Of a stretch of 27,959 bases of DNA, positions 16,134 through 22,153 are shown piece by piece. The stretch is taken from positions 1 through 27,959 of the forward strand of contig JAZRSY010000013.1 in the NCBI GenBank assembly GCA_045651765.1, read 5' to 3'. The notes below the pieces were generated by a model. It was not told the DNA's origin. It made no database searches and was given only the letters and a program-made list of their open reading frames with translations. The DNA is from SIG565 sp045651765. Its GTDB lineage: Bacteria; Bacillota; Clostridia; Oscillospirales; Acutalibacteraceae. The position numbers and the translations under genes were made by a program. Positions within the stretch are counted from its first letter, which is position 1. Every line of letters begins with the position of its first letter.

Positions 16134-16154
16134 TTTAAGGGTTGTACCCTTAAA
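16134..16154 (+). other. Hairpin between the dehydrogenase stop and its terminator
   Basis: TTTAAGGGT (16134-16142) pairs perfectly with ACCCTTAAA (16146-16154) around a 3-base loop. It is not followed by a T-run, so it is not itself a terminator; it may protect the 3' end of the mRNA. Confidence 0.6.
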
Positions 16155-16168
16155 GTTAGCAAGAACCT

Positions 16169-16197
16169 AAACCTCCCGAGGAATCGGGCGGTTTTTT
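16169..16197 (+). terminator. Rho-independent terminator of the dnaX operon
   Basis: An 11-bp stem (16169-16179 with 16184-16194) has one T-C mismatch and a GGAA tetraloop, followed by TTTTTT to 16197. Confidence 0.88.
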
Positions 16198-16210
16198 CTT
16201 TAAATTAAGG

Positions 16211-16237
16211 TTTTAGAAGAATAGTAAAATTCTAAAA
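16211..16237. repeat. Inverted repeat upstream of the XRE regulator gene
   Basis: TTTTAGAA (16211-16218) and TTCTAAAA (16230-16237) are exact inverted copies spaced by 11 bp, about 50 bp upstream of the -35 box. A binding site for the neighbouring regulator is conceivable but untested; AT-rich repeats like this also arise by chance. Confidence 0.3.
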
Positions 16238-16284
16238 ATAGGTTTTGATTTTTTGCATAAAACAATGGGTGGCTTAACAGTTCA

Positions 16285-16313
16285 TTGACGAATATCTTAG
16301 GTTAATATAAAAT
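16285..16313 (+). promoter_or_regulatory. Promoter of the membrane-bound XRE regulator
   Basis: TTGACG (16285-16290) and TAAAAT (16308-16313) are separated by 17 bp and followed by the GGAGG ribosome binding site just upstream of ATG 16335. Confidence 0.65.
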
Positions 16314-16334
16314 GATGGATGGAGGCGAACTGAT

Positions 16335-17336
16335 ATGACCGACAAAAAGTCTTTTGGCTCGTTCATTAAATTAAAACGAACCGAGAAAAACTATTCACAA
16401 AAAGATTTGGCAGAAATGCTTTTTGTTTCTGAGGGTGCGGTAAGCAAATGGGAGAGGGGAGTGTCATACCCCGACATTACTTTGATTTCCGACATTTGCC
16501 GTGTCCTTGATATAAGCGAACACGAGTTGATTACCGCGTCAACAGATGTAGAAACTCGTAAAATTAAGCATGAAGCAAAAAAATTCCGTGTAATTAGCGG
16601 CACTTGGTTTTGGGTTCCGACCATCTCTTATGCAGTCGCACTCTTAACTTGTTTTATTTGCAACCTTGCAGTTAACCACACTTTGTCTTGGTTCTTCATT
16701 GTGTTAACGGCACTTATTTGTGCTTACACATTTGTTCCAAATATTACTTGCTTTTTTGAATCTAAAAAATTATTGGCATTTTCTGTTTCGACCTATTTGT
16801 CGGTTTGTTTGCTTTTGTTTGCTAGTGCGGTGTATACAGGCGGCTTGTCTTGGTTTGTAACCGCTTGTATTGGATGTTTAATTGGCTATACATTGTTGTT
16901 TTTGCCCATTTTATTATTAAAAACTAAAATATCCCGTTATAAATTTGTGGTTTCGTATGCTTCGGCTTTCATTTTAACCGTTTTGCTTTTGGTTAATATT
17001 AACTTTTGGCATTCTTTCAAACTTGCTCCAGCAATACTTGTTACTTGTTACGCCTTCTTTCCTGTTGTTTTTAGTGCCTTTATATGCACACTTCGTTTTG
17101 ATGCTTTTCTAAAAGCGGGTACTTGTATTGCTTTCTCGACGGTTTTACTGTATTTCATCGAGTTTATTGTGGATATATTGCTTGGCACAAACTCTGCTAA
17201 TTACAAGGTTAATTTTTATAATTGGGCACAGTGTTCAGAGGGAAATGTTGCAATTATTTGTCTTATTTCACTTTTGTTTATAAGTGCTGTTTTCTTTGTA
17301 GTTGGTTTTTTAAGGGTTCGAAAAAATAAGAAATAA
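16335..17336 (+). CDS. XRE-family HTH regulator fused to a multi-pass membrane domain
   Basis: 333 residues. Residues 8-63 form a Cro/C1-type helix-turn-helix (FIKLKRTEKNYSQKDLAEML, then VSEGAVSKWERGVSYPDI, then RVLDISEHEL). From about 95 on, some eight hydrophobic segments follow (ISYAVALLTCFICNLAV, LSWFFIVLTALICAYTFV and others), ending in a basic tail VRKNKK. It is therefore a DNA-binding domain tethered to the membrane, a layout widespread in Clostridia and suited to sensing membrane events without a kinase. Target and signal are unknown. It is monocistronic, with its own promoter and a shared bidirectional terminator, and its leucine codons favour TTG/CTT more than the upstream core genes, so it may be acquired. 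Confidence 0.88.
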   Translation: MTDKKSFGSFIKLKRTEKNYSQKDLAEMLFVSEGAVSKWERGVSYPDITLISDICRVLDISEHELITASTDVETRKIKHEAKKFRVISGTWFWVPTISYAVALLTCFICNLAVNHTLSWFFIVLTALICAYTFVPNITCFFESKKLLAFSVSTYLSVCLLLFASAVYTGGLSWFVTACIGCLIGYTLLFLPILLLKTKISRYKFVVSYASAFILTVLLLVNINFWHSFKLAPAILVTCYAFFPVVFSAFICTLRFDAFLKAGTCIAFSTVLLYFIEFIVDILLGTNSANYKVNFYNWAQCSEGNVAIICLISLLFISAVFFVVGFLRVRKNKK

Positions 17337-17366
17337 AAGCTGTGTAGAAATATCTACACAGCTTTT
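17335..17366. terminator. Bidirectional terminator
   Basis: A 14-bp perfect stem (17335-17348 with 17353-17366; AAAAGCTGTGTAGA) has the loop AATA, lying between convergent genes. A-rich and T-rich ends allow use from both strands. Confidence 0.9.
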
Positions 17367-17389
17367 ATTATGCTAAGTATTAGTTGTTT

Positions 17390-17968
17390 TTAACCTTCTT
17401 TTAATTCTTTAACCGTTCTGATTTCTTCTGGTGATTCTAAATATTCGATAAGTTTATCTAAATTTTCGGTAATATTGTAAAGTCCAAGGCAATTTTCTTT
17501 AACAAAATTTTTCTGAATGGCCGATTCCATCATATAACCTAATTCGTTGTAATATCCATTTAGGTTATAAATTGCTATTGGTTTGTTGTGGCGGCATAGT
17601 TGCTTAAGGGTTAAAATTTCAAAAAATTCTTCAAATGTGCCAATTCCGCCGGGTACAATAATAAAGGCATCGGCATTATCTTCCATAATCTGCTTGCGTT
17701 CACGCATGGTGTCGGGTTCAATAAGCTCATCACAAAAACCGCAAATTGCTTCAACGGTTTCGTTCCTGAAAAATTTGGGGATAACGCCTAAAATGTGTGC
17801 GCCACCCGCCTTAAAACCGTTTGCGGCAGCACCCATAAGGCCGTTGCCACCACCGCCAAAGACAAGTGAATGGCCCCTTAATGCCAAGGCCTTGCCCATT
17901 AGTTCAACCTTGGTTTTATAATCATTATCTATTGTGGGCGAAGCTGCCCCAAAAACACATATTCTCAT
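17390..17968 (-). CDS. LOG family protein (TIGR00730-type Rossmann fold)
   Basis: 192-residue cytoplasmic protein. The LOG family includes cytokinin-riboside 5'-monophosphate phosphoribohydrolases; bacterial members cleave the N-glycosidic bond of AMP-like nucleotides. The key motif is PGGIGTFEEFFE, and the upstream nucleotide block is LVFGGGGNGLMGAAANGF. MRERKQIM, the other conserved element, is also present. The N-terminus MRICVFGAASPTID is typical. A GAGGTGG ribosome binding site and a consensus promoter lie upstream, so it is transcribed alone. Physiological substrate in Clostridia is unknown. Confidence 0.93.
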   Translation of the reverse strand: MRICVFGAASPTIDNDYKTKVELMGKALALRGHSLVFGGGGNGLMGAAANGFKAGGAHILGVIPKFFRNETVEAICGFCDELIEPDTMRERKQIMEDNADAFIIVPGGIGTFEEFFEILTLKQLCRHNKPIAIYNLNGYYNELGYMMESAIQKNFVKENCLGLYNITENLDKLIEYLESPEEIRTVKELKEG

Positions 17969-17995
17969 ATGTCCACCTCAAAAAACGTTTTTTAT

Positions 17996-18024
17996 ATTAT
18001 AACATAAAATTATACCATTATCAA
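17996..18024 (-). promoter_or_regulatory. Promoter of the LOG gene
   Basis: On the minus strand TTGATA (18019-18024) and TATAAT (17996-18001) are spaced by 17 bp, 28 bp from the start codon. Confidence 0.82.
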
Positions 18025-18059
18025 TTATATGATTAATTATTATTAATAAACACTAAATT

Positions 18060-18098
18060 AAACAATCGGCAAGACTTATTAAGCCCTGCCGATTGTTT
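18060..18098 (-). terminator. Long hairpin, probable terminator of the sigma/anti-sigma operon
   Basis: AAACAATCGGCA (18060-18071) pairs with TGCCGATTGTTT (18087-18098), and the inner CTTA/TAAG extends the stem. On the minus strand it is followed by TTTAATTTAG, only a weak T-run. It lies 80 bp downstream of the anti-sigma gene and is the only candidate in the gap 17969-18178, which has no gene. Confidence 0.6.
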
Positions 18099-18178
18099 GT
18101 CTGCTGCAAAAATGATTTTACACAATTTTGCGGAAAAATTTTAATCTACTCGTAAATCTTTTTCACATTTAAACCTCG

Positions 18179-18691
18179 TTAATTACTATGAATTTGCTCT
18201 TTGAATAAAAATACATAAGCACTATACCCGCCGCTTTCAACCTCAACCATTAAAACGTTTGGATCTTCGTTTGTCATATATAGGCCACCGGCACCTTCTT
18301 TTAAGTGGGTTTGATATGTTCCTTCAAAATCGTATGCTTTACCTAAATATTTTCCCGGTGTGTATGCTTTGGCGTTTGTGCTGCATTGCATATAGGTTGC
18401 ACCATTATATTTAACAGTTCCAATAACATCAATTACATTATTATTATTTGAACTATCTTCATTATTAAAAATGTTGTTTTCACCTATTATATTTGAGTCA
18501 TCGGGTTTAATTGTCGGTGTATCGTTAATTAAACCGCCTTGCCATAAACCTACACCTAAAAGCATTATAAGGCAAAAACTGTAAATGGGAATAAGTAATT
18601 TTTTCATAGTTCTTCTCCTGTTTCTTTCTTTAAATTCAAGTTGTTCAATTCTGCTTAGAACATTATTTGCCATTTCGTTATAACTCTTCAT
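18179..18691 (-). CDS. Probable membrane-anchored anti-sigma factor
   Basis: 170 residues from the ATG at 18691, preceded by GGAGG (18701-18705). An in-frame ATG at 18757 lies deep inside the sigma gene and is not used. A short cytoplasmic N-terminus (MKSYNEMANNVLSRIEQLEF) precedes a basic patch (KERNRRRT) and one transmembrane helix at about residues 30-50 (LLIPIYSFCLIMLLGVGLW). An extracytoplasmic part follows, with an N/D-rich linker and a small beta-rich domain (VIGTVKYNGATYMQ, then VLMVEVESGGYSAYVFLF). Single-helix proteins encoded with a 14-bp overlap behind an ECF sigma gene are typically its anti-sigma factors; that role is inferred from topology and position, since no known anti-sigma domain is recognisable. 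Confidence 0.75.
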   Translation of the reverse strand: MKSYNEMANNVLSRIEQLEFKERNRRRTMKKLLIPIYSFCLIMLLGVGLWQGGLINDTPTIKPDDSNIIGENNIFNNEDSSNNNNVIDVIGTVKYNGATYMQCSTNAKAYTPGKYLGKAYDFEGTYQTHLKEGAGGLYMTNEDPNVLMVEVESGGYSAYVFLFKEQIHSN

Positions 18692-19238
18692 AAGTAAATC
18701 CCTCCGTTTCAAGTTGTGATTTAAGTGCTTTACGAGCACGATACACAAGGGTTTCAATGTTATGCACGCTTTTCTTCATTACTGTTGCCGCTTGTTTACT
18801 GCTAAAATCTTCAAAATAAATTAACCAAAGTATTTGCCGGTATTCTAATTTAAGCTTTTTTAAAGCGTTTAACACCGCAATTTTTCTTTCCTGCTTAATG
18901 TAAGAATTTTCAAGATTTTCTTCTTCATTTACAAGTTCAGGATAATTATCAATAAAAATTTTGTTTCTCTTGTAATTTTTCCTTAAATAATCAATTGCCA
19001 AATTACGCCCAATTGTATAAAGCCATGTTTTAAACGAGCCTTTTAATTTGTTTTTTGGTTTCTTTATACCAAGAAGCACAAAGGTATCCTCGGCAAGTTC
19101 TTCAGCAATATGTATGTTGTCGACAAAACAGTTAATATAAAGAATAAGGCCGTCTTTATAATCCCTTATTATTTCAATTAATCCGCTTTCATTGCCTTCT
19201 TCTCGAAAACGGTGGTAGCTACTTGCACCGTTATCCAT
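18678..19238 (-). CDS. ECF-type RNA polymerase sigma factor
   Basis: 186-residue alternative sigma factor. Region 2 lies at about 20-90 (DYKDGLILYINCFVDNIHIA, then EELAEDTFVLLG, then KTWLYTIGRNLAIDYLRK). Region 4 lies at about 125-180 (ALKKLKLEYRQILWLIYFED, then SSKQAATVMKKSVHNIETLV, then YRARKALKSQL) with a helix-turn-helix. Regions 1.1 and 3 are missing, which defines the ECF group. AAAGGAGG precedes ATG 19238. The stop codon overlaps the start of the anti-sigma gene, indicating coupled translation. The upstream GTGAGGTTTT/CGTGTAAT elements may be an autoregulated promoter. Target genes are not in view. Confidence 0.93.
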   Translation of the reverse strand: MDNGASSYHRFREEGNESGLIEIIRDYKDGLILYINCFVDNIHIAEELAEDTFVLLGIKKPKNKLKGSFKTWLYTIGRNLAIDYLRKNYKRNKIFIDNYPELVNEEENLENSYIKQERKIAVLNALKKLKLEYRQILWLIYFEDFSSKQAATVMKKSVHNIETLVYRARKALKSQLETEGFTYEEL

Positions 19239-19285
19239 TAAATTTTCCTCCTTTCTAAAAGGAACAGTCTTTTATCCTTTCACTT

Positions 19286-19315
19286 ATTACACGAAAAAGA
19301 AGTATAAAACCTCAC
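19286..19315 (-). promoter_or_regulatory. Candidate ECF-type (autoregulated) promoter
   Basis: On the minus strand GTGAGGTTTT (19306-19315) precedes CGTGTAAT (19286-19293) by 12 bp. No good TTGACA/TATAAT pair is present upstream of the sigma gene. The CGT-containing -10 resembles group IV sigma promoters. Confidence 0.4.
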
Positions 19316-19348
19316 AGTATTTGCATAAAAGTTACGTTACTAGTAGGA

Positions 19349-19377
19349 GGAGACAAGGGGACGGTTCTCTTGTCTCC
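19349..19377 (+). repeat. Left terminal palindrome of the RAYT element (also terminator-like)
   Basis: A hairpin with GGAGACAAG (19349-19357) and CTTGTCTCC (19369-19377) as outer stem, extended inward by G-U pairs in RNA. The + strand continues CTTTTT, making a terminator that faces into the element. Bases 19350-19376 are the exact reverse complement of the right copy. Confidence 0.85.
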
Positions 19378-19384
19378 TTTTTCA

Positions 19385-19413
19385 CTGACATTTTTTGGTT
19401 GCCGTGTTATAGT
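19385..19413 (+). promoter_or_regulatory. Promoter of the transposase gene
   Basis: CTGACA (19385-19390) and TATAGT (19408-19413) are spaced by 17 bp, just inside the left palindrome. Confidence 0.5.
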
Positions 19414-19430
19414 AAATTAGGGTGATAGTT

Positions 19431-20177
19431 GTGCCAAGACAAGCTCGTAGAAAAAGCGAAAGCGGAATATATCATATAATGCTTCGCGGAATTAATCAGC
19501 AACAGATTTTTGAGGATGAAGAAGACAATTTGCGTTTTTTGGAAACTCTCTTTAAATATAAACAACAATGTGGATATGAAATTTACGCATATTGTTTAAT
19601 GGGAAATCATGTTCATATTTTGCTTAAAGAAGGCGAGGAGAATTTAACACTTGTATTAAAAAGAATTGCCGGGAGTTATGTATATTGGTATAATTGGAAA
19701 TATCATCGTAGCGGACATTTATTTCAAGATAGATTTAAAAGTGAACCTGTTGAAGATGATATATACTTTCTTACGGTAATTCGTTACATACATCAAAATC
19801 CAATAAAAGCAGGGATATGTCAAAATATTGACGGATATAAATTTAGCAGTTATAATGAGTATGTAAACAAAGCAAATCTTATAGATGCTGAATTTTGCTT
19901 TGGAATAATTGATAAAGAACAGTTTATTGAATTTAACAATCGGTTTAATGATGATATTTGTTTAGATATTACTGATGGTGATTACAGATTGACTGATGAT
20001 GAAGCTATGAAAATTATTTGGAAGGTTTGCAAATGCAAGTCGGTTTCTGATTTTCAAAAGTTCGATAAAGTTAAAAGAAATTATTATATTGAAAAATTTT
20101 ATCAGCAAGGGTTATCTATAAGACAAATTAGTCGTTTGACGGGTTTATCGCTAAAAATAGTGGAGAATAATATTTAA
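19431..20177 (+). CDS. REP-associated tyrosine transposase (Y1_Tnp)
   Basis: 248-residue HUH-type single-strand transposase. The HUH pair is in YCLMGNHVHILLKEG, and the catalytic tyrosine is most likely in VIRYIHQNPIKAG. The N-terminus MPRQARRKSESGIYHIMLRG is typical of this family, and FQDRFKSEPVEDDIYFLTV is a further conserved block. After about residue 150 comes a C-terminal helix-turn-helix (YYIEKFYQQGLSIRQISRLT, then GLSLKIVEN), present in many RAYT proteins from Firmicutes. The GTG at 19431 is preferred over GTG 19422 because AGGGTGA (19418-19424) would serve it and the family starts at MPRQAR. The frame is intact, so it may be active. Confidence 0.92.
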   Translation: MPRQARRKSESGIYHIMLRGINQQQIFEDEEDNLRFLETLFKYKQQCGYEIYAYCLMGNHVHILLKEGEENLTLVLKRIAGSYVYWYNWKYHRSGHLFQDRFKSEPVEDDIYFLTVIRYIHQNPIKAGICQNIDGYKFSSYNEYVNKANLIDAEFCFGIIDKEQFIEFNNRFNDDICLDITDGDYRLTDDEAMKIIWKVCKCKSVSDFQKFDKVKRNYYIEKFYQQGLSIRQISRLTGLSLKIVENNI

Positions 20178-20185
20178 ATTAAAAA

Positions 20186-20212
20186 GAGACAAGAGAACCG
20201 TCCCCTTGTCTC
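20186..20212 (-). repeat. Right terminal palindrome of the RAYT element (also terminator-like)
   Basis: Exact reverse complement of 19350-19376. On the minus strand the hairpin is followed by TTTTTAATTT, so it also faces into the element as a terminator. It is the only terminator-like structure downstream of the minus-strand ABC/DUF1287 operon and probably ends that transcript. Confidence 0.85.
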
Positions 20213-20252
20213 ACCAGTTTGATTCTGTTCGTCACTCATTATACTCGTTCCT

Positions 20253-20945
20253 TCATTCCCATTTTATTAATGTTCCTCCATCAACCTTAGACGCATCAAA
20301 CCGATAGTGTCCGGTTACGGCAGATTTGCTTAAGTAATCTTCCTCACGGTTTGGTTGCCCGCCGTTATGTATAACATACGGCTGACCGTCTTTATTGCGT
20401 TTATCCGATATAATGCCGATGTGCTTGTCATTATCGAATATCACAATATCACCGGGCTGCCATTCAGCAATCTCATTTATATCCAGTGTTAGCGAAATTG
20501 CATATTCCTCAAAGAAAATTCTTAGATTTCTTACACGCCGAAAATCAATGTTATTGTCCGGCTTTTCCACATTTGGATAGGACTCCGGCCTTGCCTTAAT
20601 ATCTTGATCCACCATATCACGTAATGAATATCCTGCATTCCTAAACGCTCTCCATACAACATCGGTACACACTCCGATATCATCCGGAGGATAGCCACCT
20701 TCATAGTAAGCGCCGTTATAGGTAGGATGATTCCTTGCATCAACTCTTGCACCGAGCAGAATATCGGTATAGTCATCTGTTCCGTTGCTGTTATAGTCCA
20801 TTTCACTGAGGACAGTTTCAATATTAAAATGCTCAGCGGTGTATGTTCTCTTGGGTAACAGATTGAAGTAATTGAGAACAATCAGAGCAACAACACACAG
20901 CACAACTGTTATCGCTATTATCGGTATGGTTGCTTTTTTACGCAC
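20253..20945 (-). CDS. DUF1287 family protein (NlpC/P60-like, probable envelope amidase)
   Basis: 230 residues. An N-terminal membrane anchor or uncleaved signal (about 7-27) leaves the rest outside the membrane. The DUF1287 fold resembles NlpC/P60 cysteine peptidases: Cys93 in GVCTDVVWRAFRNAG, His175 in PGDIVIFDNDKHIGIISD and His193 in YVIHNGG are candidate catalytic residues. An aspartate-rich segment MDYNSNGTDDYTDILLGARV precedes the core. A peptidoglycan amide-bond cleaving role is inferred from fold; biochemical function of the family is not established to my knowledge. It is the last gene of the ABC operon, 20 bp after its neighbour, with a GTG start and AAAGGAG ribosome binding site. 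Confidence 0.87.
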   Translation of the reverse strand: MRKKATIPIIAITVVLCVVALIVLNYFNLLPKRTYTAEHFNIETVLSEMDYNSNGTDDYTDILLGARVDARNHPTYNGAYYEGGYPPDDIGVCTDVVWRAFRNAGYSLRDMVDQDIKARPESYPNVEKPDNNIDFRRVRNLRIFFEEYAISLTLDINEIAEWQPGDIVIFDNDKHIGIISDKRNKDGQPYVIHNGGQPNREEDYLSKSAVTGHYRFDASKVDGGTLIKWE

Positions 20946-20965
20946 TGTTCGCTCCTTTCACAATT

Positions 20966-21310
20966 TCAAAAATAGAATGGCCACATAAATTCATCAGCAG
21001 ATCCTGATTTGGACCATATGGTTTTCCATTCTGAAACTTCCCATTCATCGTTAGGTTCTCTTGCAAATGTTAATAAGCAGCGTAAATCTCCAGAATCCGT
21101 TATATAGAGAACTTCTGCAGTATCAGATGAATACGATAGAACCTTTAGATACTCTAACTCACCTAACATATTTGTCTGCTTTTGGAGTCCCTCAAACGCA
21201 TCTCCATACTTCAATGTCAAAACTTCTGCCTTGATATACGGAAAAAACAGAATGAAGGCCAAAATTGTACAGATTACAATTATCGTCGCTCTTTTGTGTT
21301 TCTTAAGCAT
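20966..21310 (-). CDS. Small membrane-anchored protein of unknown function
   Basis: 114 residues from ATG 21310, chosen because GGAG (within the alternative TTG start at 21325) sits 9 bp before it. The basic N-terminus MLKKHKRATI leads into one hydrophobic helix (about 7-23). A soluble domain of about 85 residues follows with alternating strands (EVLYITDSGDLRCLLTFARE, then WEVSEWKTIWSKSGSADEFM), ending in aromatic MWPFYF. There is no lipobox cysteine. I do not recognise the family. Position between SanA-like and DUF1287 genes, 16-20 bp from each, places it in the envelope operon. Confidence 0.7.
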   Translation of the reverse strand: MLKKHKRATIIVICTILAFILFFPYIKAEVLTLKYGDAFEGLQKQTNMLGELEYLKVLSYSSDTAEVLYITDSGDLRCLLTFAREPNDEWEVSEWKTIWSKSGSADEFMWPFYF

Positions 21311-21341
21311 CTCTTTATTCTCCAATAAACAAAATAAACCC

Positions 21342-22025
21342 TTACTTATCGTTTGTTAAGTCACCATTGCCACTGACTGGTATCGCTTCACCGAGATAAG
21401 TAGGTTCGGGTTTGAAAATGCACATTACCCAATCTTTACATCTCGCCAGCACCTCTCGGAAATCCCTCATTGTCTGACCTGCGTATGTGTTAAGGTCAGA
21501 GGAAACACCGTAGGCTTCCACACCGAGCTGTTCGGCAATATATAATGCACGGTATAGGTGGTACTCCTGCGTTACGATGATTACCTTATCAGCTTCAAAT
21601 ATTTCCTTGGCGCGATATACAGTTTCATAGGTGGAGAAACCTGCGTGATCCATAAACACATCCTCGGATGGCACTCCGTTGTCAGTAGCATAATTTTTCA
21701 TAGCGCCAACTTCATCGTAATCTTCTCGTCCATGATCACCACTCATTAACAGCTTCGGTACAGCACCGGCCTCATACACTTCAAGACCACGCATCAAACG
21801 GTCACGAAGCATATGGCTGAGACTACCGTCATCTTTGACCTGACAGCCGAGAACGATAATGCAATCCACATCCTCAAGTTCTGCTGCTTGCTCTACAGTG
21901 AGAATGTGATCCTTTCCGGCTGACTTCACATGACCGTTGATAATAATCAATGCTACTACACCGACTACCGCAAGACAAAGCAATATAATAATTATGTTTC
22001 TAAATATATTTTTCTTAGTTTTCAT
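21342..22025 (-). CDS. SanA/YdcF-like DUF218 membrane protein
   Basis: 227 residues. One N-terminal transmembrane helix (about 9-29) is followed by the DUF218 domain: DCIIVLGCQVKDDGSLSHML, then RDRLMRGLEVYEAG, LLMSGDHG, a YDEVGAMKNYATDNGVP block, VFMDHAGFSTYETVYRAKEI, and VIIVTQEYHLYRALYIAEQL. SanA of enteric bacteria is needed for vancomycin exclusion at high temperature and ElyC, a relative, affects envelope biogenesis; the molecular reaction is unknown. The start overlaps the stop of the 37-residue peptide gene by four bases (ATGA), and GGAG lies 8 bp upstream, so translation is coupled. Confidence 0.9.
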   Translation of the reverse strand: MKTKKNIFRNIIIILLCLAVVGVVALIIINGHVKSAGKDHILTVEQAAELEDVDCIIVLGCQVKDDGSLSHMLRDRLMRGLEVYEAGAVPKLLMSGDHGREDYDEVGAMKNYATDNGVPSEDVFMDHAGFSTYETVYRAKEIFEADKVIIVTQEYHLYRALYIAEQLGVEAYGVSSDLNTYAGQTMRDFREVLARCKDWVMCIFKPEPTYLGEAIPVSGNGDLTNDK

Positions 22026-22135
22026 ACTTCGTTCTCCGGTTTTGCTTTGACTTTACTGCCCTTGCAAAATATGCAGAGGCAGAGAGCCATAACAGAAGCA
22101 ATTGCAATAATCGAAGGAACAATATATTTTTTCAT
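22022..22135 (-). CDS. 37-residue membrane peptide
   Basis: A short gene between the permease and SanA genes. It begins MKKYIVPSIIAIASVMALCL, continues CIFCKGSKVKAKPENEV and stops. It has one hydrophobic stretch (about 5-24) containing three cysteines near its end and a basic tail. GAAGGA (22143-22148) lies 7 bp upstream of the ATG and the stop overlaps the next start (ATGA), both good signs of real translation. Its cysteines could make it a small lipoprotein-like or disulfide-linked peptide, but no clear lipobox is present. It might be a small subunit or regulator of the transporter. Confidence 0.65.
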   Translation of the reverse strand: MKKYIVPSIIAIASVMALCLCIFCKGSKVKAKPENEV

Positions 22136-22153
22136 TTTACAGTCCTTCTTTCA

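Larger units (their letters stand above)
19350..20212 (+). mobile_element. REP-associated tyrosine transposase (RAYT, IS200-like) element
   Basis: An 863-bp unit made of one Y1 transposase gene flanked by two exactly inverted copies of a 27-bp sequence, each itself able to fold. This is the arrangement of RAYT/REP elements and differs from classical IS200 by its inverted termini. No target duplication is visible at the ends, as expected for single-strand Y1 transposition. Confidence 0.8.

Noticed and set aside
18099..18178. Small gene after the anti-sigma gene (minus strand)
   Set aside because: A GAGG followed by GTG gives only six codons before TAG; no longer frame with a start is present.
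19350..20212. CRISPR or toxin-antitoxin interpretation of the repeated palindrome
   Set aside because: There are only two copies, in inverted orientation, exactly framing a Y1 transposase gene, which fits a RAYT element.
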